DNA of 64,000 nucleotides from the NCBI RefSeq assembly GCF_042242105.1, contig NC_092019.1:15578328-15642327 (forward strand), given 5' to 3'. Positions 53,701 to 64,000 of the stretch are shown here, piece after piece. The first letter of the stretch is position 1. Each line of letters opens with the position of its first letter. A program made the translations under genes and the position numbers. This DNA comes from Pempheris klunzingeri. Taxonomy: Eukaryota > Chordata > Actinopteri > Acropomatiformes > Pempheridae. The notes beneath the pieces are model-generated. The model ran no database searches, was not told the origin of the DNA, and was given only the letters and a program-made list of their open reading frames with translations.

Positions 53701-56700
53701 TGGCAAAATTTGTGATTATAGGTGCTTTTGTGTATAAACACAATAAACTGTAAAATAAGAAACAAGGAAACAAAACTCAAACACAAGAAAATGTGGTAAA
53801 AAGGGATAGTTCACCCAAATTATAAAAACGTACAAAGATAATACTAATGGTATCTAGCCAATGAGCTTTCTGCCACCATCTCAGTACAACGGAGGAAAAT
53901 GACACTAAGTTTATTTGTGTCAAGGCACCAAATAAAATAACCTCTGGAAAACTTGACAACCGTATTTCCATTCAGAAACATATTTCTAGCTGGTTTTACC
54001 TTAAATCTTGGTTCACAGGTATGAATAATGAAATATATTTTCTATATAAAGTTCCCTCTATGAGGTACTATCCCTCCACCTCAGCACAACAAGGTGTCTA
54101 GAGAAACTTCATACTAAAAATGATCCACTTAATTTTGTCTAATCTAGACGACTGGAGTTGAAATACATTTTTACACAGAATGAAAACTGTGGATTTTGTC
54201 CCACTGTCACTTACACTGAAAGTGCATTATGAAGGGATCCCTTAATGTGCTGTTCACACGAACACCCGACTGGTGACTTAAAATATTTTGAATCTATCTT
54301 TATTGTGCTTTGTATGCGATTTGGATGCACAGACCCATAAAAAACTAAGCTGAGGATGCTGACCAGCACTCAGCAGTGATCATGAAAGGAGCATCAGCGT
54401 ACAGCTTTGATATATATCACAGATCTGCAGACAGACACTGTTTGGATAGCTCTCGCTCAGACTGAGAATACTCACTGTTCTTGGTGTGTGTGTGGCAGAG
54501 CGTGTCCTGGCTGTGTGTGTGGCGGCGGTGATGGTGGTGGATCTTGCCAGAATAGGAAGTCTCATTCTCTTCGACGCTGAACTGATGGTCTGAAGTAGGA
54601 CCGCTCAGAGGGAAACTGAAGATGACACATGCAATCAAGACAAATTCCCTCTAACAAAATGCCACTTAAAATGCATCCTTGAATTTTTCACAAAAAACAT
54701 CACAGTCTAATGTCTAGTTATTATAAATGTAAAAAATAAATCTAACAAGTGGGCTTAAGTTATAAAACAATAAAAAGACAGATCTTTGCAATATTTTTCA
54801 ATTATAAACATTCTGTTTATTTAATGGCAACATCCCTAAAGGCATCATGTGATTCAAGTAAATGTTACAGAGTAAAAGGCTTCACACTATAACAGCAAAA
54901 CATTGGCCACATTTTCTGTAAACTGATGGGTGATTTAGCAAATCCATAAAATGCTAGAACAATTGTTATTGTTATTTCATTCAAAAATCTCAACACTGAA
55001 AGCACAACACAATATATGCAGGACTCTAGTTCATGCCTCTAATTCACACTGAACTATATATTATACATCTTAAAGCAGCTTAATCCCTAAACCAGCATAC
55101 AATATGTGCTTAGCGCGACCCCTTCCACCTGTTGAGAATGACCTTATTCAGCACTCACATCACTTTCTCTCACTCAAATTAAAGTGATTTGGATAAATTA
55201 GCTGTCACGAGATTCCTTAAGCATGAATATAAGTACAATCTTCAGAGCAGATTCGAGATCTTGTAGTAAACATCAACCATGATTACATGAATATGTGCAC
55301 AACAACACAAAGGCAGGCAAAGCTATTACACCTGGTCCTATCTTTATTCTACTTGTGTTCTAGTGGTCTCTTTTAGTCTGGATCGGGGGCTTTCAACGTC
55401 TGACACTGCATTTGTGTGTATGAATGGATAAAGGAGGGTGTTTGAGGAACATAACGCTGATGGGATATTCTGAGCCTCGGGAATGTTAAATAAAAATATA
55501 TATATATACTAAAAGTGCAACCTAAAAAAATATCACATTCATGGATTTTATCACTCTTATTTTTTGTACTCGTCTTATTTCAATTTGGGAGATAATTCAG
55601 AATAATCATGTTGAACTTTTTTGCCATGATTCCGAAGCGAATCTATGGACATTTATTCACAATAGACATCAGAGATAATGACACCCATGTGACGTTTGAG
55701 TCACACTGAATCTAAAGATAAATGTATCAAGTCTGTGTGTTCAGGGTTGACTTTAGAGTTATGACCCTGAGAAGGAGTGCCATTTTTGGCACAAATTGCA
55801 GAGTTTGAGGCTGCTGAGTACCTTATTACCTTATTGAGTACCTTATTTTCCTCCATCAGCTGTTACTGCTGATAAGCCGAACTGCAATAACTAACTTCCT
55901 GTTGTTTTCAGAACACCGGTATGCACATGTCGCTTTCACCTCACACAGTGTCTTCGCCTCACATCTCTCCTCTGCACCTCCGCTTCCTGAGACCCATTGG
56001 GGAGGCGGTGAAAGCCAGACTGAAAACCTTTGAGCTCTATGACACTTTGCTTTTTTTGGGATATTTCATGAAGGTGTTCACTGACACACATGAGGGGGTG
56101 TGACAAATGGATGATGACAGACGTGATGAAGGACGATGGACACAACTCTCTTTCCGCTGAGTCCGTCACCAGAGTCTCTCTCTGTGGGACACCAGTCTAT
56201 GAAAGTATTAACAGTCTGGGTTTGAAACAGATTCCCCGGTCAAACAAAGGTCAAAGTGCAGTCATGACCTTGTCCCTGTAAACCACACTGATGGATCCTG
56301 GGAAGGTGCCGCTGGTGCGCTCCGGGACGGGAGGATGACTGGACGTGGGACTCACAGCCTTGACAGAGGGCCTGAACATGACACCAGATGGAGGATGACA
56401 CACACATATACACACATACATAAGCATGGAGGTAGACAAGACACATAGACGTATGAGGTTTATGAGTGACGTGACGTGTGATTACAAACATAACATGGAG
56501 CACTGAGAGCATCAGATGAGTGACTTTGTCTAAAAATAGAAACAAACGACCTCAAAGACCAATGCGTCATCAGTCTTCTCATTTAATCCCCGCTCTGTGT
56601 GGTCGGCTGTCTTACCTGTGTGGTGGTGTGTGTCCAGAGGGCTGCAGGTAAACTGGGGGTGTGAGAGCGGGATGGGGCGGGTGCCACGGCTCGTGACCAA

Positions 56701-59700
56701 TGGGAATGTTGTGCTGGTACTGGAGGGGAGGAGAGGAGATTGAGGAGATGCTGAAATTAAATGTTGTCACAAGGGTGAAGCCAGATCAGGGGCTGCTGTG
56801 TTTGTGTGAGTGTGTGTGCATGTGAGAAAGTGGGTTATCTGAGGTCACTCACTGGATGTAGGCTGGGATCGGGGCTGGCGTGAGAGCTGGAAAAGCATGA
56901 CAGATAACAGATTCAAAAGAAATTTACTGAAAACACAAATTTCTTTAAGTGTTTGCTTGAATTTTTTGAACGAGCAATAAATCCTCAAAAAGGTGGAGAA
57001 AAACCTACAGAGTGACGGTTATTTTACTTCTTTTTTCTTTTACAAAAGGCTATTTTAGTGTTTGAGTTCAGATTATCCGTGTCGTTTTGTGGATTAAGGT
57101 CAAAGTTAGAGGATAAGGAATGAACGTAATAATTGGAATGTCCTCATAAGCACAGTAATATGAATGTGCATGTGTGTATTGTGTATATTTGTGTGTGTCT
57201 GTTACCTGATATGTGGCTTGGCCGGGGAGATGGCAGCTGACAGAAAGAGATATGAATTCAGTTAAGAGCAGAAAACATGACTTTTGTCACTTTACCTTCA
57301 CTTATGTGTAGATTTTCAAAGGAGTTATTTTATTTTTAGTCTGTTTTCCAGTCCAGACACTTGGTATGCATGTGATGCTGAGCCATCACCAATACTTCAA
57401 TCTTTATTAATTTTTGTATTGCAGGGCTGAATGGAAAACCAGTAAATAATATATAAATAAAAAGTGTGTGGATGTCAACACTGACAGCCTTGAAGCCCAA
57501 ACAGCTTTCAAGTCTGCATTTGATCATCCATGTCTAATAGATAGATGGATAAAGCAGGTGCTTTTGACAAAGTAGACAGGTGACACTTAAGTGTGACAGC
57601 CTGGTACATTCTTTAAAAGAACCAGAGCTGTTTTTAAGTTCTTTTTAATCTATTACATTACCATATAATTTTAGACATTTTTAGAGGAAAACCCTTTGGA
57701 GGGGATGACAGTTTTACAGGCTGCAGCTTCAACAGTTATTCTGGACAGCAACTGTGCAGTATGTGACCTTCATGATAACACATGCAGCCGTTTAAATGAC
57801 TAAACAGGTGCTATTAGTCATCAGCATTTGCTTGTGCTGATAAGACTCACCTTTGCCCAGTGACTGTGTGCGGGAGGGGTATCTCTTGCTTGGCCTTCTC
57901 TCAAAAGTGCTGGCTCTCCTCAGTCTGCCTCCATGAGTGGCTTGATACTCTGTTTTACCACTGAGATGTAAACACACAGAAGTATAAATGTTTTTCCTAT
58001 ACAGTCTCACTTCAATTACAGGGTTTGAAAAAACAATTTGTTGAGGATTCACTGTTGGGGAATTAAATCTAAAACATTTCATTCTTACTTTAAGGATTTA
58101 AAAGATGAAGTTTTAAAGTTTAGACATTTGTTATTGTGCCACTAACAGGAAACTGTTTCTAAAGTTGTTTAATAGACACAACTTCTGATGAGACTAAATC
58201 GTTCTTGTAAGTTTGGGAGGTTTAATTGGAAAGCAAGTCTTAAGTAAAAATTGTGTACAAAATAAAGTAGTACATAAAAACACAATTAACAATTTAACCC
58301 AAAACCTGAATTAATCTGAAGGAATTAACACCAGTTTTACATATATTTCAGTATTTAGGTGACTTGATCACTACAATATTAGCTTAAGCAGACTTGTTTG
58401 TCTATTTACTCATCATGAAATCACTCTTAAATAAAAGTCCAGACAAGTGACATTGGTATGGTTGATATTTATCACATTACACTGCCCGGATGTTCCTATT
58501 TTTACTTCCAACACCTGTAAAGTGAGTTTTTAATCCACTTAAAAACTCAAGTAAAGTAAAGCGGACTTCACACTGCTTTGTATTAGTCAGAAGGAAACAA
58601 ACAATATGAGTGAGATATCTCAGTCGCCATAGGAACAGATCCATGTAACCATAGATACACTGTAACCATAGATACAAAGGCTCTGTTTTATGTGACACAC
58701 TGTTCCCCATATGCTTGTTTTAGTGCTGGCCGCAACCACCTGAGTGAGCCAACTCATCGGTGCAGTCTCAGTGGTCAGAAACACACTTTCCAGGTGAGTC
58801 TGTCTCGGTGCTCTACCTGAATCTGAAGCGAGAACCGAGCCGTGTGAAGTCGCTGCGGCTGGCCTTGCCTGTGGCTGGTTGGCGCAGCCGGAAGAAGGCG
58901 TGGCTCTCCACGGCACACTTCCACAGGTGTTTGCAGGTCTTGGAGCTGGCCAGCTGGAACACAAACGTATGCTCCTGCTCCCGACCCTGCACAGTCAGAA
59001 AACAGCCGCACACTGTTGGCCACCTCGTGTGTGCCTGAGCGTGTTTGCATGCAGGGTTGTGTTTGTGACGGGACAGGACAAACCTGATCATCGTCCTCCA
59101 CCACGACCAACGTGAGTCGACTCTTTTTAAAGTCTAGACGAGTGATTTTGGGCCTGGATTACACAGCGAGACACACAAAAGGGCAACAAAACCAACAACT
59201 CCACATTAGTGCAGTAGTTCCCATACATTTTGAAAACATGGCAACGCCCCCCCATGTTCACCATAAACAAAGCAAACATGTGCACATGTGACATACATAC
59301 ATATATGACATGACAATATCAAGTGTATTAATATTCAGTGGGCCTTTTTGCAGTCACTCAGTCAGCAGTTTTAGGCTGTGCTGCTATGCAGGCTAAGAGA
59401 TAAAACTGAATTTAACAATTTAACAATTACTACTATTTGCCTGGAAAAGTCAGAGCCAGGAGGAAAGACGCATTACTATGACAACCAGGCCTCTTTTCAA
59501 ATGTTTCTATAAGGAGATTCTGGTGTTTATTGCTCATTTCTAGTGTTGAATATGACACACAATATAAAAAAAGTGGTGAATCGCTGTTAACATTTACGAG
59601 TAAAAAATGGAAATGGGCACATTTTGTGTCCCCTCACAGCACCTGCTTTAGGAACTGCTGGTGCTGCGTTTGATGTACTCACCAAAAGAAGAGGCCGATT

Positions 59701-62700
59701 TTGTTAGAGCCTTCAAATACTAAGATGCCCGTGGGAGTGAGACCTAGAGCATATTCTCCTCCATCTCTGCCCTGAAGACACAACACACACGTACACACCT
59801 TTAGCTCTCAAACACACTGATGTGGAGACACGCACTGATAATAAGATACACTCACACACCTTGACAAAGTGCATATCTACTCCGTAAAGTTCCAGCCACT
59901 TGCATTTGTTGAGAAAAGATATCTCTGCTTGAGATGGGCTCTTTCCCCTGAGGATTAAAAAAAAACAAAACACCATGTTGAGTTTTCACAACAAAAACAT
60001 CTTTCCCTCCGTCACCTCAGTTCTGACACCTGTGAGGTGGTCTGAAAAAGAAAACTACCAATAAAGACACCTCATGCTAGTAACTGGTGTTAGCTTGAAA
60101 GGAAGTACATGGTTTGCAACCTTCTGGCCCTCCCTGACTCAGTCTTGGTGTTCAGTGTAATAATGACGGTGAATTCAGTGTGGGTTCGTCCTTGGGTGGC
60201 TCAGTCAGCTCTGTGAAGCGCAGCATATGTGTATGTAATCTAATCCGAGATGGAAGAAATAAGACCGCAGCTGGGTTAAATACTGCTCGGAATCAATCAA
60301 GACCCTCCAGGGATTAATCCCTTAATCCTTCATACAGGCCGGTGAGAGCAAGGCTGAGGCCGAGGAGGCGAGAGCTGAGGGAGAGTGAAATTTAGACGCC
60401 CTCCTCAGTGGAAATGCTGGCGCTGAAGGGCTATAGCAGTTTGACTTCCATTCCTGCTCAGTGCTCTGCTTTTTGCCCCAGTTGTTTCATCCAAAGAGGA
60501 AATAAACCTCCTCAGGTCAAGTCATCGGCCACTGGACACTCTCCAATAAACTGCTTTGACACAGTCAAAGTATTGTAGCAACTAGCTCAGATCCATGTGT
60601 GTGAATATTCAAATATCCTGGGTTTTAGTAGTTTGCCGTTTTCCCATTTTCTACAACTCTAAATGTGTACAGTGGGTACAGTGTGACACTTCATGAAAAC
60701 CTTTAAACTCACCTGAGCTCCAACCACCTGCCGAAGATGTCCGCCTCCATGGGCTCACTCTGTTTGGGAGTGAAGCGAAACTCAGACACCAGCTCAGGAG
60801 AGTGCTCCAAGGGATCGCAGTCTCCCAGCTCACCTGAATACGGACCAAGAGATGCAGAAACACAGGTGTAGGAGAAGAGCAGATGGAGACGCTGCAAACA
60901 CGACTACATACAGTCTAAAACATGTGCTGTGTATTGGTATCCCAGGTATTTAATGACTGAGTGTACGTCATTTTTTACAGATGAAACAACACACTCCTCT
61001 TCTTACAGACAAAGAGTTAAGGTAACACCCCTGTCGTGATCATGGTGGCTAATGTTAGAGAACTAGAGATACACACTGCTGTGTAACATTACTGAGTCAA
61101 ACTGACAGTAGGACTCTTCCCTACTTGTACTACTGTTACACCACATTTACCATTATCTCATGATCTCACTTTTGGCCTCAGTGGCCGCTGTTCAGCAGAA
61201 GTTGCATAGTCTCACTTTAAAGCTGTAAATTCCTGCACGCTCCACGCACGTTCCTTGTTGGTGCATTCAAGGAAGCTTTGATAATATCAAGCAGCAGAGC
61301 GGCATATTTTCAAAACAAGTACCCACAAACTTTTCACAGCATCCATCTTAGATTACTGTTTGCCCTCTGGCTATTTTTCTGATGACACAGATTATAAATG
61401 TATTGCTTTTCTACAATCATGGATGCCAAGGCAAACACACCACTCAGAAAGAATTGTTGACTTACAACTGCTTCACCACCCAATGATAAATTAGACAATG
61501 AAATCAAATATATGACTGGGTTAAACAATACGTGATTTGTAGTTAATAGCTAAAACACGCAGTTTTTGAGACCTTTCACAGGTGGACGTGACACCTCTGC
61601 ATATATAAATAAATATAAGCATGTGAAGTCCACTTACTTTGTAAACAATACGCTGCCAGCTCTACCGAGACATCGTACGGACATTTCAACCTGACCAGAG
61701 GAAAAAGAGACACTGTTTTCATCAAACATAACACTCTGTCCTGCCCGTGGTGTGATGTGTACTGTACATGTTATCACGTGTTGTAAAGACATTAAAGTGT
61801 CTAAATGCCCTACACCGTGTGTGTGTGTGTGTGTGTGTAAGTGCGCGTGTCAAGGAGGAGAGGAGCAACCCTTTTCCTAAAATAAGTAGCCCTCTGCTGT
61901 TCCTGATCTTGAGCTTTATAATAGAGCTGGACTCTGGGGATCCGTGGCCCAGATAGAGCCAGGAGGAGGGAGAGGGGTAACACGCTGTCTGAGTGTGTGT
62001 TTGTGCATGCAGGTTTGTGTTTGTGTGGAGGAAACGGGCTCCAGAAGTCCCCCAAACTCTATTGTAGGTCACCGTGTGTACACTGCCACAGGTGAGAGTG
62101 TTTGTACCAGGTTTAACTCTACTAGTGAGATCCAGACATCTTCACAGATGAAGAAAAATTACTTTAAAATGGTTCATGAGGAGAGAACTTTATTTTAAGA
62201 ATGTTTTCTTCTGTTCCAGTTCAGTTGAGATCAGATTTACGCTTGCAGATTCAAGGTTAAGCTCTCCAAATGAATGTATCTCCATTCTTTAACTGCCTTT
62301 ATCAAAAAAATACACAGTTGTGCGTATATTTGCAAAAACTCTATTTGAGCACTCCCATTTACAAGACTTTTCGGAGACAAATATGAATGAAACTAACTCT
62401 CAGTTATATACTTCTACTCTACCAAGCAGTCTAAGCATGTCCATCTTCCATTATACTCCAATAATGAGGTCAAGATTTTCTAAAGACACAGTGGGCCTTT
62501 TTTGTGGAATTAATAGTTGCATATTGTTCACCACTCTTCAATAATGGACCCCTTACTTCTTTTGTTTCCCCTTAAGTAGCTCTCAGATTATTTTTATGCT
62601 CTTACAGAATCACATATATATTCTGAATCATTTTATTGTAACAAGACAGTGCTTTGTATGGCTGCAGCTCTCCGTCTAAAAGAAATACTGTAAATGTCTT

Positions 62701-63940
62701 GTGCATCATTTTATATCACAAGTTTCCTTAAAATTAATGATCATATTTAATATTGTTGTTAACCTTTGGATCTCCAATAAAATTTCAAATACAATCTGTA
62801 GGTTTGAATAATGTTTGGCTGCCCACTGTGTGTTTGTAATGACTGACCCACCAGCGGGCTGTTGCTTAAGGGGTTAAATATCTTAAACAAACATTGGTTA
62901 CATACTGGACTTGATCTCCCATTTACCATGTTGATTGTTGAATAGCTAGTATTAGAAATTATTGTGAGTATGTTTCCCCACTTCCTCTTTTTTATCTGGA
63001 CCCATAACTGCCTCCCCAATCTTATTTGTAAGTAATGAAGTTAGTTGTTCATTAGGTTCACCCCTGGTCACTTGTCAGGCCGACTTACACAGTAACTGGT
63101 CCCCTTCTCTCCTGTTTGTCTCTTCCATTTACCTTCTGGCCCACATCATCCCCTTTCTGTCCCTATTCTGCCTCTCCCACCTTTCCCTTCTCCACATATC
63201 GTCTTGGGCTCGTAATAAGCTCGGGTGACACAACTCCTGAGACACTGCATCTCCTCCTTCCATTATATCGGCCACTGACCAGACAAAAACAGATTACTTC
63301 CTCCTCCCGACGTGCATCCCCTTTCTCACAACTATCCATCCTCTACATCCAGTCCTCCCCTCATAGCACCATTAATCACGTACTGTTGTGGTGTGGTTCT
63401 TGCTTGTCAAATGCAGTTTGTCTCTGTAACTTTAAGTTTCTTTTGAGTTTTTTTTTCTCCTATGTGGTTTGTATTTTTAAATGTACATGTTTGTCGATGT
63501 GCGTGTATGCAGTGTGTGTGAATATATTGATTTTTAAAGGAATAGTTCGACGTGTAAGGAAATGTGTTAATTTGCTTTCTTGTTGAGACTTCAATGAAAA
63601 GATATTTACTAGCCTGCATCCATTTAGCTTAGCATAAAGACTGAAAACAGGGGGAAACAGCTAGTGCAGACAGCTTCATATTTACAGTGGTGTCGATCAT
63701 CATATCTAACTCTGAGAAAGAAAGCAAATAAGCATATTTCTCAACATAGTGAACTGTTCCTTTAGATGTGCAAAAAGTATAAAGTATGTTGTATATAAAA
63801 TGGAGGTATGAGTGTTTATATACAGTATATGTGTCTATGTGTGTCTCTGGGTGTATTATACTGTAATTTTTACATGCCACATTTGTGTGAATTAACAGCG
63901 ACAAAGAAACTTACTTGGCAGAGAGAATATCTTGTCGAAG
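50785..63940 (-). CDS. epb41l4b: EPB41L4B (EHM2), FERM-domain protein, 5' part off the window
   Basis: A band 4.1 family protein under the plasma membrane, linked to epithelial adhesion and migration. Exons seen, in gene order: 63940-63915, 61690-61638, 60833-60713, 59947-59860, 59771-59683, 59153-59084, 58986-58817, 57960-57851, 57236-57206, 56886-56853, 56719-56616, then 54615-54476, 53546-53425, 53334-53221, 53130-53075, 52981-52829, 52634-52514, 52324-52191, 50848-50785. They give 1800 nt in frame (599 residues and a stop). The visible part covers the second half of the FERM domain ([89 protein letters not shown]), the FERM-adjacent segment ([12 protein letters not shown]), then a poorly conserved tail ending LLMTEL. 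The wording fits EPB41L4B better than EPB41L5. One junction (53075) needs a GC donor. The FERM N-lobe and start codon are beyond 64000. Confidence 0.92.
52464..52488. repeat. (GT)n microsatellite
   Basis: GT run about 25 bases past the donor side of the epb41l4b exon 52514-52634; on the transcript strand it is an intronic CA tract close to a 5' splice site. Confidence 0.9.
53797..54260. mobile_element. Fish MITE fragment in epb41l4b intron
   Basis: Begins with AAAAGGGATAGTTCACCCAA at about 53799, the terminus of a very abundant teleost MITE. The inner sequence (gene-strand CCGTTGTACTGAGATGGTGG) is also familiar from that family. The right end is not cleanly matched, so the copy is truncated or diverged; 54260 is a rough limit. 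Confidence 0.5.
54616..56250. other. Intron of epb41l4b long form
   Basis: This lies between the alternative short-form terminal exon and the first exon used only by the long form. I see no further exon; a small direct duplication (ACCTTATT units) occurs at about 55820-55850. Confidence 0.45.
56251..56371 (-). CDS. epb41l4b: Alternative terminal exon of epb41l4b (short form)
   Basis: This exon follows 56719-56616 in phase and ends in [11 protein letters not shown] and a stop, matching the human short-form end MMYRDKLMTAL as I recall it. With it, the window encodes 338 residues. Skipping it joins 56616 directly to 54615, also in phase, to give the long form. The two forms therefore differ by use or skipping of this terminal exon. 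Confidence 0.85.
61817..61838. repeat. (GT)n microsatellite
   Basis: Eleven GT units in an epb41l4b intron. Confidence 0.92.
63534..63765. mobile_element. Fold-back MITE, TTAAAGGAATAGTTC family
   Basis: The left end TTAAAGGAATAGTTCGAC pairs with the right end, whose reverse complement starts CTAAAGGAACAGTTCACT. The match continues inward: TTAATTTGCTTTCTT on the left against CTTATTTGCTTTCTT read from the right, so the whole 230-bp unit could fold back. The inner phrase TTAGCTTAGCATAAAGACTG followed by AAACAGGGGGAAACAGCTAG marks a common teleost MITE. No coding capacity. Confidence 0.8.
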
Positions 63941-64000
63941 CTGCAACACAAACAGATACCTGTTGGTTAAAAAAAAAAAAACATAGGGAGTGAGAGGCAC

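Larger units (their letters stand above)
61691..63914. other. Intron of epb41l4b
   Basis: A 2.2-kb intron within the FERM-coding part. It holds a GT microsatellite at 61817-61838 and a fold-back MITE at 63534-63765. No other exon was recognised. Confidence 0.6.

Overview
This is a vertebrate window, almost certainly from a ray-finned (percomorph-type) fish. Genes are split into many short exons with GT/AG junctions, introns carry CA/GT microsatellites, and several interspersed repeats look like fish MITEs. All proteins match known vertebrate families. I rebuilt each gene by hand from splice sites. In every model the coding exons sum to an intact frame, which is strong internal support, but no alignment or transcript was available. 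Comparisons to human proteins and gene order are from memory.

Layout. (1) 1160-13817, minus: rad54b, a Swi2/Snf2 recombination motor with 15 coding exons (938 aa). Its noncoding first exon and promoter lie near 14.7-14.9 kb. (2) 8640-10364, minus, inside a rad54b intron: fsbp, two exons (310 aa), with its own CpG-rich upstream region at 10.7-11.3 kb. (3) 16606-19326, plus: a five-exon RING/TRAF-type zinc-finger protein of the NRDP1 (RNF41)/RNF151 group (344 aa). (4) 20543-35469, minus: virma (virilizer), the scaffold of the m6A writer complex, 27 coding exons (1817 aa). (5) 36590-46321, plus: esrp1, the epithelial splicing regulator (782 aa, or 741 aa with an alternative end). (6) 50785 to the window edge, minus: epb41l4b, a FERM-domain protein whose 5' part lies beyond base 64000, with two alternative C-termini.

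Gene arrangement. rad54b and the RING gene are divergent. The RING gene and virma are convergent. virma and esrp1 are head to head, about 1.1 kb apart between start codons. esrp1 and epb41l4b are convergent. The block rad54b-fsbp-virma-esrp1 is the order I know from human 8q22.1. The RING gene between rad54b and virma, and epb41l4b beside esrp1 (human 9q31), differ from human. Function is shared only loosely: virma and esrp1 both act on RNA processing, and esrp1 and epb41l4b are both tied to epithelial state. I see no sign that these genes form one dedicated system.

Repeats. Two DNA-transposon MITEs have clear ends and target duplications (a hAT-type at 6262-6722 and a Tigger-type at 21414-21879). 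A fold-back MITE lies at 63534-63765, and several other fish repeats are less certain. I found no CRISPR array, RNA gene, integrated virus or bacterial-type operon. The most interesting points are the esrp1 stop codon reached by reading through a splice donor, a probable GC-AG intron in epb41l4b, the extra RING gene in a conserved block, and a CA-repeat-encoded insertion in esrp1.
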